Below, one piece after another: positions 7,335-16,046 of a DNA stretch of 64,000 bases; the stretch's first letter is position 1; each line of letters opens with the position of its first letter. The notes beneath the pieces were generated by a model. That model made no database searches. It was not told where the DNA came from and saw nothing but the letters and a program-made list of their open reading frames with translations. Made by a program: the position numbers and the translations under genes. This DNA comes from Hymenobacter cellulosivorans (GTDB taxonomy: Bacteria; Bacteroidota; Bacteroidia; Cytophagales; Hymenobacteraceae), in NCBI RefSeq assembly GCF_022919135.1, contig NZ_CP095049.1:5837001-5901000 (forward strand), in the 5' to 3' direction.

Positions 7335-9917
7335 CTAGGCCCGGCGGGGCCGAATGGCCAGGTAATCCAGGTAGTACAGGATTTTCACCGACACCGAGTT
7401 GTTGTGCGGGGTATTGATGGTGTTGCTCAGGTTGTCGAAGTACAGCGGTGTGGCTTGATTGGCCTGGAGAAAAGTGGAGCCGGCGTTTTTCCAGACGATG
7501 CTGATCTGGGAGCCGGGCGCAAACCACCACGAGTATACCGCATCGATGTTGAAGGCGTTGAAGGTATTGTCGCGGTTGCGCTGGTAGTCTACCGCCGTTT
7601 CCTCGCCGCCTGGGGCCAGGCGGGCAAAGCCCAGGTAGCGCACCGTGCTGGTATAGTGGCGGGTGCGAATGGTCAAGGACATGCGGTTGGTGAAGGTATA
7701 AGCCCCTTGCAGCACGTTCGACACCGTCACGACGCGGCGGCGGCCGAGCAGAATGGCGTTGGGAAACTCATCCAGAATCTTCTTGTCCTCGGGGTAGTCG
7801 CTGCTCAGGCTGCCGTCGTCGCCGCTGGAGGGGTTCACGTAGCCAATCTGGTTGCGGTTAGTGCTCCAGTCGAGGCTGTAGCGGAAGTTGAGCTTGTTGC
7901 TGACGCGGTAGCGCGGCGAGAAGCCAAACCCGATGCCCAAACGGCGGGGCCGCTCAAACCGGTCGTCTTCCTCATACACTCGCACCCCCGCGTTCATATC
8001 CAGGGCCAGCTTCTTGCGGTAGTCCGACGAGGCAAAGGCGCCGAAATTGCCGTTGGCTGGCACTCGCACATAGTACTCGCCCAGCGGCTCCACCCGGGGC
8101 TCGTAATAATCCCGGTTCACTGGGTTCACATCGAAGTCGAAGCCGACCGTAATGAAGCTTTTGGTAAAGGTAGTGTTGGCTCCGCCGTAGAGGTTGGTTT
8201 TCTGGTAGAGCGTGGGCTTGTAGAGGTACGACTGGTCGAGGCCGAAGTAGGAATAGAAGTTATTAACCTTCCAGAAGGGCTTGTAATGGTTGTAGTTGCC
8301 ATAAATGCCCTGGGAAATATTGTTGTTGCCGAACAGAATGCCCAAGTCGTTGGGGTTGTAAGTGTGCGACTCAATGCCCTGGTTGAGGCCCCAGGTGAAG
8401 CTGCCGCTGATTTTGCTTACCCCCACCTGGTACTTGTAGCCGTCCTGGTCGTCGACCTGCTCTTCGTCATGGAACAGGTAGCCGCGGCGGCGCGAGTACA
8501 CCAGGCGGCCATCCACGGCGTAGGAGTTTTTCTTGTTGGCGAAGCGAAACAGGCCGCCCGTCACGTTGGCGTCGTAAGTACGCCCAAAGCGCGTCACGTT
8601 GGTGTTGATGAGCGAGACGTAGGAGTTGTTTTTCAAACTCTGGTCGAGCACGGCAATGTTGTAGTTGCTGAAGGGCTGGGTTAGCTCCTGGCGCTCCTCC
8701 CCCGTTTCCGTGTTCCGAATCGTGGCGTACACGTCGTTGCTTACGGCATTGAACACGCCCACGCCCAGCCCCTTGCTCGTGCGGCCCGAGACCTTAGTGG
8801 CGTTCAGCAAGCGGGTTTCCGCCGGGTTGCGCACAATTTTCTCGTTGTCGCCAGCCTCCACATTATAGAAGCCGATGGGTGTGGCCCCCACCCGACGGGA
8901 GTAAAACAGATTGCCCTTGCTGAAGAGCTCGGTGCCTTCAGTAAAGAACTGTCGGTTTTCGGCAAACTGCACCTCGAAGGGTGAGAGGTTCAGAACTTGG
9001 TTGTCGCTCTGCACTTGTCCGAAGTCGGGTACCAGCGTAGCGTCCAGGGTGAAGCTTTCGTTGATGCCCCACTTCACGTCGGCCCCACCGTTGAAGCTGG
9101 TGGTGGTGCGGCGCGTGCCTTCTTCGTTGAGCGGGTTGTGGTTGACGTAGCCCGAAATGTAGGGCGTGAGCGAAAGGCGCAGCGGGGGCTCAATGTCGCG
9201 CAGGCCTTCAAGCGTACCCCACTGGTTCACGAAGCCATCCACGGCGGGCTTTACCTCGTTCCAGAAAAAGGCCTGGTTGTCGCGCTTGCGCTGCCGCATA
9301 AAGTTGAGGCCCCACACCTGCTCGGCTGTTTTGCTGAAGCGGATAGCTGAGTACGGAATCCGCATTTCGGCGTACCAGTCGGTGCCTTTCACGCTGGTGC
9401 GCGAGTCCCAGACGGCATTCCAGTTGAAGTCTTCGCCACTGGCGGGCGAGTAGCGGGCGTCCATCTGCACCCCGCCGGTGGTCACGAAAAAGCCGTAGCC
9501 GTTGAGCTTGTCATGGTAGGTATCCAGAAAAATCCCGATAAAGTCGGTGTTGCCGAAGTTGTCGCGCGCGGTTAGCTCCCGCATGATGGAGTCGGCGGCC
9601 ACGTCGTGCATCACGGCGCCCACGTAGATGTTGGCATCGTCGTAGAGCACGCGCACCTCGGTTTTGTGCTTTTCGGGCGGGCCGGGGTTAGGCCGGTTCT
9701 GAATAAAGTCGGTGGCAATGGGAGCTTGCTGCCAGCTTTCCTCGTCCAACACCCCGTCCAGCTTTACGGGGGTCGTGATGCGCAGGGCCTGCAGGTGCTT
9801 TTTGGGCGCCGGCACCGCAGCGGCAGTGGGCGCAGGCGTTTCTGCGGCGGGCGTTTGCGCAGTAGCCGAATACGTGAGCATTCCTAAAAAACAACCGAGG
9901 AGGACACGTAAAAACAT
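7335..9917 (-). CDS. CBM9-like / DUF5916 outer-membrane protein
   Basis: The 860-residue protein has a signal peptide (M-F-L-R-V-L-L-G-C-F ... A-T-A-Q). A carbohydrate-binding family 9-like domain follows (about 45-230), seen in V-K-L-D-G-V-L-D-E-E-S-W, N-I-Y-V-G-A-V-M-H-D and F-I-G-I-F-L-D-T-Y-H-D. A long DUF5916 region rich in Tyr and alternating strands ends the protein, as in an outer-membrane barrel. Length is normal for the family. The substrate is unknown; the family is common near Bacteroidota surface and nutrient genes. It is monocistronic with its own terminator. Confidence 0.85.
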   Translation of the reverse strand: MFLRVLLGCFLGMLTYSATAQTPAAETPAPTAAAVPAPKKHLQALRITTPVKLDGVLDEESWQQAPIATDFIQNRPNPGPPEKHKTEVRVLYDDANIYVGAVMHDVAADSIMRELTARDNFGNTDFIGIFLDTYHDKLNGYGFFVTTGGVQMDARYSPASGEDFNWNAVWDSRTSVKGTDWYAEMRIPYSAIRFSKTAEQVWGLNFMRQRKRDNQAFFWNEVKPAVDGFVNQWGTLEGLRDIEPPLRLSLTPYISGYVNHNPLNEEGTRRTTTSFNGGADVKWGINESFTLDATLVPDFGQVQSDNQVLNLSPFEVQFAENRQFFTEGTELFSKGNLFYSRRVGATPIGFYNVEAGDNEKIVRNPAETRLLNATKVSGRTSKGLGVGVFNAVSNDVYATIRNTETGEERQELTQPFSNYNIAVLDQSLKNNSYVSLINTNVTRFGRTYDANVTGGLFRFANKKNSYAVDGRLVYSRRRGYLFHDEEQVDDQDGYKYQVGVSKISGSFTWGLNQGIESHTYNPNDLGILFGNNNISQGIYGNYNHYKPFWKVNNFYSYFGLDQSYLYKPTLYQKTNLYGGANTTFTKSFITVGFDFDVNPVNRDYYEPRVEPLGEYYVRVPANGNFGAFASSDYRKKLALDMNAGVRVYEEDDRFERPRRLGIGFGFSPRYRVSNKLNFRYSLDWSTNRNQIGYVNPSSGDDGSLSSDYPEDKKILDEFPNAILLGRRRVVTVSNVLQGAYTFTNRMSLTIRTRHYTSTVRYLGFARLAPGGEETAVDYQRNRDNTFNAFNIDAVYSWWFAPGSQISIVWKNAGSTFLQANQATPLYFDNLSNTINTPHNNSVSVKILYYLDYLAIRPRRA

Positions 9918-10000
9918 GAACGCAGAATGAAGATGTGGGAGAGAGTGTGATAGATGATAGCCGATGCCGAATGGTTGCTCAGGGCAGCGGGGAAAGCCAC

Positions 10001-10033
10001 AAAAAAAGGCCTGCCAGCTGGCAGGCCTTTTTT
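10001..10033. terminator. Terminator of the M56 operon
   Basis: A-run, GGCCTGCCAGCTGGCAGGCC palindrome and T-run form a symmetric, nearly loopless hairpin 14 bases after the stop at 10047. It would work on both strands. Confidence 0.75.
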
Positions 10034-10046
10034 CCGGAACATCGTT

Positions 10047-12629
10047 TTATTCGGTAATAACGACGTCCATGTTGAAGTTTTTGCCGTCGGTTTTGCCGAG
10101 CAGCTCCCGGTAACGCTTGGCCGTTTCCTCCGGCTGCCGCTGCCCGTTCACCGTCATGCCCGAGGGGTTGAGCTGAAACTGATACGAGCGGGAATTGGCG
10201 TCAATCAGGCCGTCTTTGCGCAGCTGCTCACCCAGGGCCACCGAGTTGACCTTCACGTTGCGCGGGGCACGGGGTGCGCGGGGTGGCGTGGGGGGCACCG
10301 GAGGAACCGGCGCCAGGCTGCTGCTACGCGGGGCCTTCGGGGCCCGGGGAGGAGCCGGCGGCGCGGGCGGAGTAGGCATGTCGCTGGAGCTACTGGTAGT
10401 GTTGGAGTAGATGCGGTTTCTGTCGTTGCCAGTGTTGCTGAACACCACCGAACCCGTGGAGCCGATGGTACGGCCGGTGCCGTCCTCAAACAGTTTGCGG
10501 TACTTGGCCGCTACGGCTTCGGACTGCTTCTGCCCATCGACTACCATTTCATTGCCCTTCAGCACCAGTTGGAAGTACTTCTTATCCTTGATGAGCTTGT
10601 CCTTCTCCAGCTCATCAATCATGGCTTCCTCTACTTTGCGGCTCTGCTCCTCCCGAATGGCGCGGGCTCGTTCGCGCTCAGCCTGGGCCCGTTCCCGTTC
10701 GGCCTGGCGCACTTCCCGCTCGGCTTGCTGCCGTTCGCGCTCGGCCTGCTGCCGCTCGCGGTCGGCTTCTTGCCGCTCCCGGGCGGCCTCATTGGCCTCC
10801 TGCTGCCGCTCGCGCAGTTCGTCGCGCCGCTCCCGCACGCGGTCCAGCTCCTCCCGGATTTTTTCCCGGGCTCTGGCATCCGTTTCATTGCGTTCGGCTT
10901 CGCGCAGCGAGCTTTCGGCTTCCTGCAGAGCCTTGGCAGCTATTCGGTCGTTGGCAATGCTGGCGTCTTTGCCGGCACGGATTTCCACGCGGTTGCCGTC
11001 GGCCAGCACGTAGGTGCGGGCCCGCCGGATTTCGTCGCCGCTGCGGGCCAGATCCTGCTCCAGGCGCTGCATCGAGCTGCGCAGCTCCTCTTGGTCGCGG
11101 GCCGACATACCGAAGTTGTGAGAGTCGAAATCGAAATTGAAGTTTGAGTTAGAACCCGAGCGGCGCGCCGTGCGGCTGCTTGGGGCCAGGCGGATGATTT
11201 CGGTGGTGTTGGCCTTGGCTTTGGGCTTAGCAGTGGCTTCTTCCATATCGATGCGCTGTCCGTCCACGTAGAGTTCGGTTACACGGCCTTTCTTGTCGCG
11301 CTTCACTACTACGGTGCCCCCGTCTTTGCCCCGGCGCATCACCTGCCCTTCTTGGGCATCGCGCACAATTACTACGTGCTTGTCGTCCTTGCTCTTCGAC
11401 TTGCGCTTTTTCTTGTCATCATCGTCGCCGATGGGCGCGGCGGGTGCAGTAGCCGTCTGGAATGCAGGCAGACTCTTAGCCCACATGCTATTTTCGGGGC
11501 CAAAAACGGCACCAACGAGTTCCTTGGCACGCTCGGGCCAGGGCCGCGGGTTGGCCATGGCTACTACGGTCGTCAGCCCAATCAAAGCCAGACCACCCAC
11601 TACCACCAGTGCTGCCATGAAGCCTTCCGAGAAGGTGGGCGCAGCGCGGCGCTGTACTAGCCGCCGGATGCGGCCCAGCAACGACCCATCGGGGCCCACA
11701 GCCGACAAAGCCAGGCGGGGCGTAGGGTACACATTTTGCCCCATTTCGGCCAGAGCAGCCAGGGCTTTAGCCAGCGTCAGCGGGTCGCCGCAGATGGCCG
11801 TGGCTTCGTCGTCGCAGCAATTTTCGCGCTCCGTGCGCATACAGGCCGTAATAAACCAGGCGGCGGGATGGTAGAAAAACAGGATTTCGGCCACCGACTG
11901 CAGGATGTTCATCAAATAGTCGCGGCGGGCAATGTGGGCCAGTTCGTGGGCCAGAATGGCTTCCAGCTGGGCCTGGCTCAACCCCATAACGGTGCCCAGG
12001 GGCAACAGAATCACCGGCTTGAGGTGACCGGCCACCAGCGGGGCCTTCACCAGCGCCGACTCCAGCAGGGTCACGGTGCGCTTGATGCCGGCACGGGCGG
12101 CCAGGGCCTTAAACCGCTCGTTCCACTGCTCCGACAGCGGCTCGACGCGGTAGTGGCGCAGGCGCTGTACGTAGGCCAGGCCGCCGAGCATGCGCAGCGT
12201 CATGGCCAGCAAGCCCAGAAACCAGGCCGCCACTATCAGGGGCAAGTGCTGGTCGAAGTACTGCCGGCCGGTTTCGAGCAGCGACACTGACTGCTCGGCA
12301 ACTACGGCCGAGGATGCCGCAGCTGGGGCCAACAGAGTCAGCGAAGCTGCTGAGGCGGCCGGTGTGGCAGCTGAAGCGGCTGCCACGGGTGTTTTTGCCG
12401 TCAGGGCCAGGGCGTAGTGCCGCCCAAACGTAACCAGCGCCAGCCCGAGCATAATCACCAGGGCCAAGCCGGCCACGTTGTAGCGCACCTGAGCTGAGTG
12501 CCGGCGCAGCACCAGCAACAGCCCCACCAACGCCAAGCCGACAATGGCTCCCTGCCACAGGGAGTGCACAATTGTCCAGCCCACAGCCCGGACCAGTTCC
12601 GGCGTCAAGGTATTCTCAAGCCAGTTCAT
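10047..12629 (-). CDS. M56 (BlaR1-like) membrane metallopeptidase with coiled-coil and duplicated tail
   Basis: The 860-residue integral membrane protein has hydrophobic segments near 13-42, 52-78 and 128-155. The zinc protease motif H-E-L-A-H is at 228-232, followed by E-N-C-C-D-D-E-A with the probable third ligand, and there is a last membrane segment near 338-358. Then come a Lys-rich linker, a highly charged E/R/Q coiled coil (about 565-670), a Pro/Ala-rich spacer (750-790) and two copies of one short module (about 670-715 and 800-845). BlaR1-type proteins sense a signal and cleave a BlaI repressor. The BlaI gene overlaps its start by 14 bases, so the two work together. No penicillin-binding sensor domain is seen. 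Confidence 0.88.
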   Translation of the reverse strand: MNWLENTLTPELVRAVGWTIVHSLWQGAIVGLALVGLLLVLRRHSAQVRYNVAGLALVIMLGLALVTFGRHYALALTAKTPVAAASAATPAASAASLTLLAPAAASSAVVAEQSVSLLETGRQYFDQHLPLIVAAWFLGLLAMTLRMLGGLAYVQRLRHYRVEPLSEQWNERFKALAARAGIKRTVTLLESALVKAPLVAGHLKPVILLPLGTVMGLSQAQLEAILAHELAHIARRDYLMNILQSVAEILFFYHPAAWFITACMRTERENCCDDEATAICGDPLTLAKALAALAEMGQNVYPTPRLALSAVGPDGSLLGRIRRLVQRRAAPTFSEGFMAALVVVGGLALIGLTTVVAMANPRPWPERAKELVGAVFGPENSMWAKSLPAFQTATAPAAPIGDDDDKKKRKSKSKDDKHVVIVRDAQEGQVMRRGKDGGTVVVKRDKKGRVTELYVDGQRIDMEEATAKPKAKANTTEIIRLAPSSRTARRSGSNSNFNFDFDSHNFGMSARDQEELRSSMQRLEQDLARSGDEIRRARTYVLADGNRVEIRAGKDASIANDRIAAKALQEAESSLREAERNETDARAREKIREELDRVRERRDELRERQQEANEAARERQEADRERQQAERERQQAEREVRQAERERAQAERERARAIREEQSRKVEEAMIDELEKDKLIKDKKYFQLVLKGNEMVVDGQKQSEAVAAKYRKLFEDGTGRTIGSTGSVVFSNTGNDRNRIYSNTTSSSSDMPTPPAPPAPPRAPKAPRSSSLAPVPPVPPTPPRAPRAPRNVKVNSVALGEQLRKDGLIDANSRSYQFQLNPSGMTVNGQRQPEETAKRYRELLGKTDGKNFNMDVVITE

Positions 12630-13038
12630 CGGGGCCTCCTTTCTCAGTTTCGGGTTTGTCCTGTTCGATTTCGTTGAGCAGCGTCCGGATCTGGCGTAGC
12701 TCCTCTTTGGATGTGCGGCGGTTGCCTAAAGCCTGCATGACCAGCTTCATGGCCGAGCCCCCGAAGGCGGCTTCCACAAACCGGTCGAGCAGCTGGCTCT
12801 GGGTTTCCTCTTCCCGCACGGCGGCGCGGTACACGTGGGTGCGGCTGTCGTCGTCGCGCAGCACGAGGCCCTTATCGAGCATGAGCTGCAACAGCTTCAG
12901 CGTGGTGGTGTAGCCTACTTCGCGCTTCTGGCTAAGTTCGTCGTTCACGAACCGGACGGTGCTCGGGCCATGCTGCCAGAGTACCTGCAAAATTTCGAGT
13001 TCCGATTCGGTGGGTTTGGGAAGGGATGCCTTACTCAT
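12616..13038 (-). CDS. BlaI/MecI/CopY-family winged-helix repressor
   Basis: From the ATG at 13038 the protein is 140 residues. The N-terminal winged helix reads L-P-K-P-T-E-S-E-L-E-I-L-Q-V-L-W ... V-G-Y-T-T-T-L-K-L-L-Q-L-M-L-D-K-G-L-V, the usual BlaI signature. A helical dimerisation and cleavage region completes it. An upstream ATG at 13107 would add 23 residues translated from the operator region and is rejected. The gene overlaps the M56 gene by 14 bases, so translation is probably coupled. Three palindromes in its promoter suggest it represses its own operon. Confidence 0.93.
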   Translation of the reverse strand: MSKASLPKPTESELEILQVLWQHGPSTVRFVNDELSQKREVGYTTTLKLLQLMLDKGLVLRDDDSRTHVYRAAVREEETQSQLLDRFVEAAFGGSAMKLVMQALGNRRTSKEELRQIRTLLNEIEQDKPETEKGGPDELA

Positions 13039-13057
13039 AATGGGGTGCTTTGCTTGA

Positions 13058-13131
13058 TACGAACTACTTCGTACATCAAACATATACGAAGTGAATCGTA
13101 GATGCAAATTTTACCTACGATTTATTTCGTA
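13058..13131 (-). promoter_or_regulatory. Three tandem BlaI-type operators around a complete promoter
   Basis: The palindrome TACGA-N6-TCGTA occurs three times: 13058-13073, 13085-13100 and 13116-13131. On the minus strand a promoter TTG (13105-13107), 20-base spacer, TATGTTTG (13077-13084) fits the Bacteroidota consensus. The middle palindrome fills the spacer, and the other two lie just outside the -7 and -33 boxes. A bound repressor would block the polymerase completely. Confidence 0.8.
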
Positions 13132-13243
13132 TATCTAGTTAAGGCACCACTTCCTGGTAACGCGAAACCTGACTAAACCCATTGTTTAACGGCTTATTAC
13201 CAACGTGATGCCACCCAATTAAACGCCATTCATTAAGTTCCAC

Positions 13244-13282
13244 AACCAGGAAAACCAGCAGCAAAGCTGTTTTTTCCTGGTT
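13244..13282 (-). terminator. Probable terminator of folB
   Basis: AACCAGGAAAA (13244-13254) pairs with TTTTCCTGGTT (13272-13282), with a second small CAGC/GCTG stem inside. It lies 25 bases after the folB stop at 13307. Confidence 0.55.
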
Positions 13283-13306
13283 AACTTTTACCCAACCAGA
13301 GTACAG

Positions 13307-13672
13307 TTACCCCTTGGCCCGCTTGCGCTTCATCGTCACGCGCGACCGGGCGCAGACGCCCCCAAACGGCGGGTTGTGCTTGGCTACGCTCACCTTCACC
13401 GATTTCACCTGGGCAAACTGCCCGAGCACCCGGTCCAGAATCCGGTGGCCCACGTGTTCCAGCAGCCGCGCCGAAACGGCCATTTCCTCCCGCACAAGAC
13501 CGTAGAGCTCCACGTAATTCACCGTCGTGTCCAGGTTGTCGGAAGTGCCGGCGGCGTGCAGGTCGGTACCAATGTACAAATCGACGGTGTAGCGGTTACC
13601 GAGTTTCTGTTCTTCCTCGAAAAAGCCATGGTAGGCAAAAAACTCCATTCCTTCCAGTGCAATCTGGCCCAT
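13307..13672 (-). CDS. folB: Dihydroneopterin aldolase
   Basis: The 121-residue protein converts 7,8-dihydroneopterin to 6-hydroxymethyl-7,8-dihydropterin in folate synthesis and acts in the cytoplasm. Motifs are M-E-F-F-A-Y-H-G-F-F-E-E-E-Q near residue 10, which includes the pterin-pocket region, V-N-Y-V-E-L-Y near 51, and S-V-K-V-S-V-A-K-H-N-P-P-F near 93 with the catalytic lysine. Length is typical. It is a single gene with a probable hairpin terminator; GTP cyclohydrolase of the same pathway is at 44710. Confidence 0.93.
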   Translation of the reverse strand: MGQIALEGMEFFAYHGFFEEEQKLGNRYTVDLYIGTDLHAAGTSDNLDTTVNYVELYGLVREEMAVSARLLEHVGHRILDRVLGQFAQVKSVKVSVAKHNPPFGGVCARSRVTMKRKRAKG

Positions 13673-13770
13673 GTGGTGAGGTAGTGAAATTGTGAAACGG
13701 TGGGTTATAAACTTCCCTCACTGATGAGGCTGAGTGGAGAAAAGATACGGGCAAGAAACCTCATAAAAAG

Positions 13771-13798
13771 AAAGCCCGCCCCAAGAGGCAGGCTTTCC
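13771..13798 (-). terminator. Terminator of the DivIVA-like gene
   Basis: GAAAGCC and GGCTTTC arms, extended by a GCC/GGC pair with one mismatch, form a hairpin 35 bases after the stop at 13833. On the minus strand it is followed by T-rich sequence. Confidence 0.6.
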
Positions 13799-13832
13799 CA
13801 TAATCGGCTACAAAATCCGTCGAACCCGTGGT

Positions 13833-14852
13833 CTAGATTTCGTCGAAGAACGACTTCTCGGCAGCTGTAGCAGCCATGCCCGGGTGCGTGGAAGGCGAAG
13901 GCTGGGTGATTTCGGGGTGACCAGGGCCAATGGGCTGGATGTCTGGGGCGGTGGGCTCGATGCGCGGACCGGTGGGGTCGGGCACACGGGCCGGCTCAGG
14001 GTTATAAATGCGCGAAGGGTCTACGTGACCGGGGTTTTCGTTGGGCGTGCGGTTGGGCTCGATGTCGGGGCCGGGCGTTTGGGCCGGGGCACCTGGGTCG
14101 GGCTGCTGCCCGGGTTTGGGATTGTAGCTGCCAGGCTGCGGCCCGATGGGGCGGGCGGCGGGCGTGTCGCGCAGGGCTACGCCGCCGGCAGTGGCAGCAG
14201 TGGCACCCGCTACGGCGGCTACGGAAGAGGTGGAAGCAGAGCCTACGTACATGGCAGTATCGGTTTCGGGTGAGGAATCAGGTTTACTCACCTTTACGCT
14301 GGCCGCCCGGGAAAGGATGGCGGCCGCCTCGGTTTTCGGCCGAGCTTTCACTTTCTCTACCTTGTCGATGGTGTCGTTGGCCAGGCGCTGTAAATCCCGC
14401 ACGAGGCTTTCGAGCTGGCCTTCCAGGCGCTGGCACTCCTGGCCCAGGCCGTTTACTTCCGTTTTCATTTCGCCTACCGTGCGCTCAGCTTGCTTATAGG
14501 CATCGTCCACTACCTGCCGGGCTTTCTGGCGGGCATCGGCCAGAATCTGCTCGGCCTTGAGCTGGGCTTCGCGCACCCGCAGCTCAGCCTCGCGCTGGGC
14601 CTGCTCGGTAATGCTGTTGCCGGTGTCTTCGGCCGTTTTGAGGGTACGGTAGAGGGAGGTTTCCACTTCCCGCATCTTGCTTACTTCCTGGGTGGCGTGC
14701 TCCAGCTTGAGGCGCAGCTCCCGGTTTTCGTCACCCATTCGCTCCCACTGCTGCGACAAGGTCACCAGGAAGGCTTCTACTTCTTCTTTGTTGAGGCCGC
14801 GGAAGGCCTTTTCAAAGGTTTTTTGCCGAATATCGAGGGCGGTAATTTTCAT
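13833..14852 (-). CDS. DivIVA-domain protein with proline-rich tail
   Basis: The 339-residue protein begins with the DivIVA/GpsB signature I-T-A-L-D-I-R-Q-K-T-F-E-K-A-F-R-G-L-N-K (about 3-22). A coiled coil follows to about residue 170, and then a low-complexity tail (about 205-325) full of P-I-G-P, D-P-S/T-G and I-E-P motifs. DivIVA proteins mark curved membrane and organise division or polar growth. The tail probably acts as a flexible linker or docking segment. It is cytoplasmic, at the inner membrane. The E-S-E-V-type ends known from other phyla are absent. Confidence 0.85.
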   Translation of the reverse strand: MKITALDIRQKTFEKAFRGLNKEEVEAFLVTLSQQWERMGDENRELRLKLEHATQEVSKMREVETSLYRTLKTAEDTGNSITEQAQREAELRVREAQLKAEQILADARQKARQVVDDAYKQAERTVGEMKTEVNGLGQECQRLEGQLESLVRDLQRLANDTIDKVEKVKARPKTEAAAILSRAASVKVSKPDSSPETDTAMYVGSASTSSVAAVAGATAATAGGVALRDTPAARPIGPQPGSYNPKPGQQPDPGAPAQTPGPDIEPNRTPNENPGHVDPSRIYNPEPARVPDPTGPRIEPTAPDIQPIGPGHPEITQPSPSTHPGMAATAAEKSFFDEI

Positions 14853-14953
14853 GGGAGTACAAAGGAAGAAGAAAGGAACCGCCGGAAGCGGGAAAAATGG
14901 CCGGAGCGCGGCCCGCGGCGGTACTGGTTAATGCACAACTGCGGGCCTCACTC

Positions 14954-15889
14954 CTAGCTACTCTGCACCAGTTGCCAAACCGCAAGACTTCGGTCGTCGC
15001 TACACGAAACTAGCCGTTTCCGCGGTCCGGACCAAAATAACTTGTTGACCGAAGTGCCGTGGCCGGCGTGCCGGGCCTTGTCGAGCACGCGCAGCAGGCG
15101 GAAGCTGTCGGCCTCCCAGAGCTTGATGGATTTGTCCATGCTACAGGTGGCAAAAAACTGCCCGTCGGGGCTGTAGGCCACGTGGTTGATGGCAAACAGG
15201 TGGGCAATAATGGTCTGCTGCTCCCGGTAGTCGTTGGCCACGTCCCAAATGCGCAGGTGGGCGTCGCGGCCGGCCGTGAGCAGCCAGCGCCCATCGGGCG
15301 AATACGTGGCCGTAAACACCGAGTTGGTCGAGCCTTCCAGGGTGTATTTCACGGTTAGCGTATCGGCGTCCAGCACCCGAATCAGTTGGTCGCTGCCACC
15401 CACGGCCAGCTCGTTGCGCTCCTCGTGCAGGGCCAGGCAGCGCAAACTTTTCTCGGAGAGCCGCAGCAGGTGCAGCAGCCGAAAATCCTGGGCGTGCAGC
15501 ACAGCCAGCGTGCCATCGGCCAGGGCCACGTAAATGCGCTGCCGCGGCGCGGAATAAGCAATATCGAAGATGGCCATGGGCGGCAAAGCCGTGGCGTGAA
15601 CCAGCTTTTTCTGCTCTAAGTCGATGACCTGCACGCCCTGAAAATTGTGCCCAATCAGCAGCAGATGGCGGCCGGACACGTAATGCAGGGCGTACACCGA
15701 GTTTTCGACCCGGGCTACCAGTTCGCCGTCCCGCTCGGGCTGGTCGGTGTTCCAGGCGACCACAAAGCCATCGGAGCCGGCCGAGTAGATGATAGGCTGC
15801 GCCGGGTCGCCGGTCAGGGCGTACACGCAGTCGTGGTGGCCGCTCAGGGTGGCAAGTTTGTGAACCTCCGGACGATACAGCAGCGGCAT
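14954..15889 (-). CDS. WD40-repeat protein
   Basis: The 311-residue protein has no signal peptide and is made of about six or seven WD40 blades. Examples are L-S-G-H-H-D-C-V-Y-A near 15, T-Y-S-P-D-G-R-W-L-L-T-A-G-R-D-A-H-L-R-I-W-D-V near 195 and A-Y-S-P-D-G-Q-F-F-A-T-C-S-M-D-K-S-I-K-L-W-E near 240. It is a cytoplasmic scaffold; the partner is unknown. A TAnnTTTG box (TATTTTTG) lies 23-30 bases upstream on the minus strand. Confidence 0.88.
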   Translation of the reverse strand: MPLLYRPEVHKLATLSGHHDCVYALTGDPAQPIIYSAGSDGFVVAWNTDQPERDGELVARVENSVYALHYVSGRHLLLIGHNFQGVQVIDLEQKKLVHATALPPMAIFDIAYSAPRQRIYVALADGTLAVLHAQDFRLLHLLRLSEKSLRCLALHEERNELAVGGSDQLIRVLDADTLTVKYTLEGSTNSVFTATYSPDGRWLLTAGRDAHLRIWDVANDYREQQTIIAHLFAINHVAYSPDGQFFATCSMDKSIKLWEADSFRLLRVLDKARHAGHGTSVNKLFWSGPRKRLVSCSDDRSLAVWQLVQSS

Positions 15890-15911
15890 GAGCTTGGGTT
15901 AGGATTTAGGG

Positions 15912-15919
15912 CAAAAATA
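15912..15919 (-). promoter_or_regulatory. Candidate -7 box of the WD40 gene
   Basis: TATTTTTG on the minus strand matches TAnnTTTG and sits 23-30 bases before the ATG at 15889. No TTG is found at the expected -33 distance. Confidence 0.4.
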
Positions 15920-16046
15920 CGCCAGTTTTGACGACCCGTGCAGACTCCGCCCGCACCACGTTATCCTATGGCCTGCTTTTATCAACGGCCTTTTTATTTA
16001 TTGCGGCCCAAAGTCTGACCCGGCCTTACCCCACGTATATTGGTTT

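Noticed and set aside
7326..8684. Long antisense frame of 452 codons opposite the DUF5916 gene
   Set aside because: Composition is Val/Ala/Gly/His-rich without domains, and it lies wholly over a gene with a signal peptide and recognised family. Such frames are common in GC-rich codon usage.
9954..11147. Frame of 397 codons antisense to the M56 gene
   Set aside because: It begins inside the terminator region and runs over the coiled-coil coding part; the Leu/Phe/Gly periodic pattern comes from the charged repeats on the other strand.
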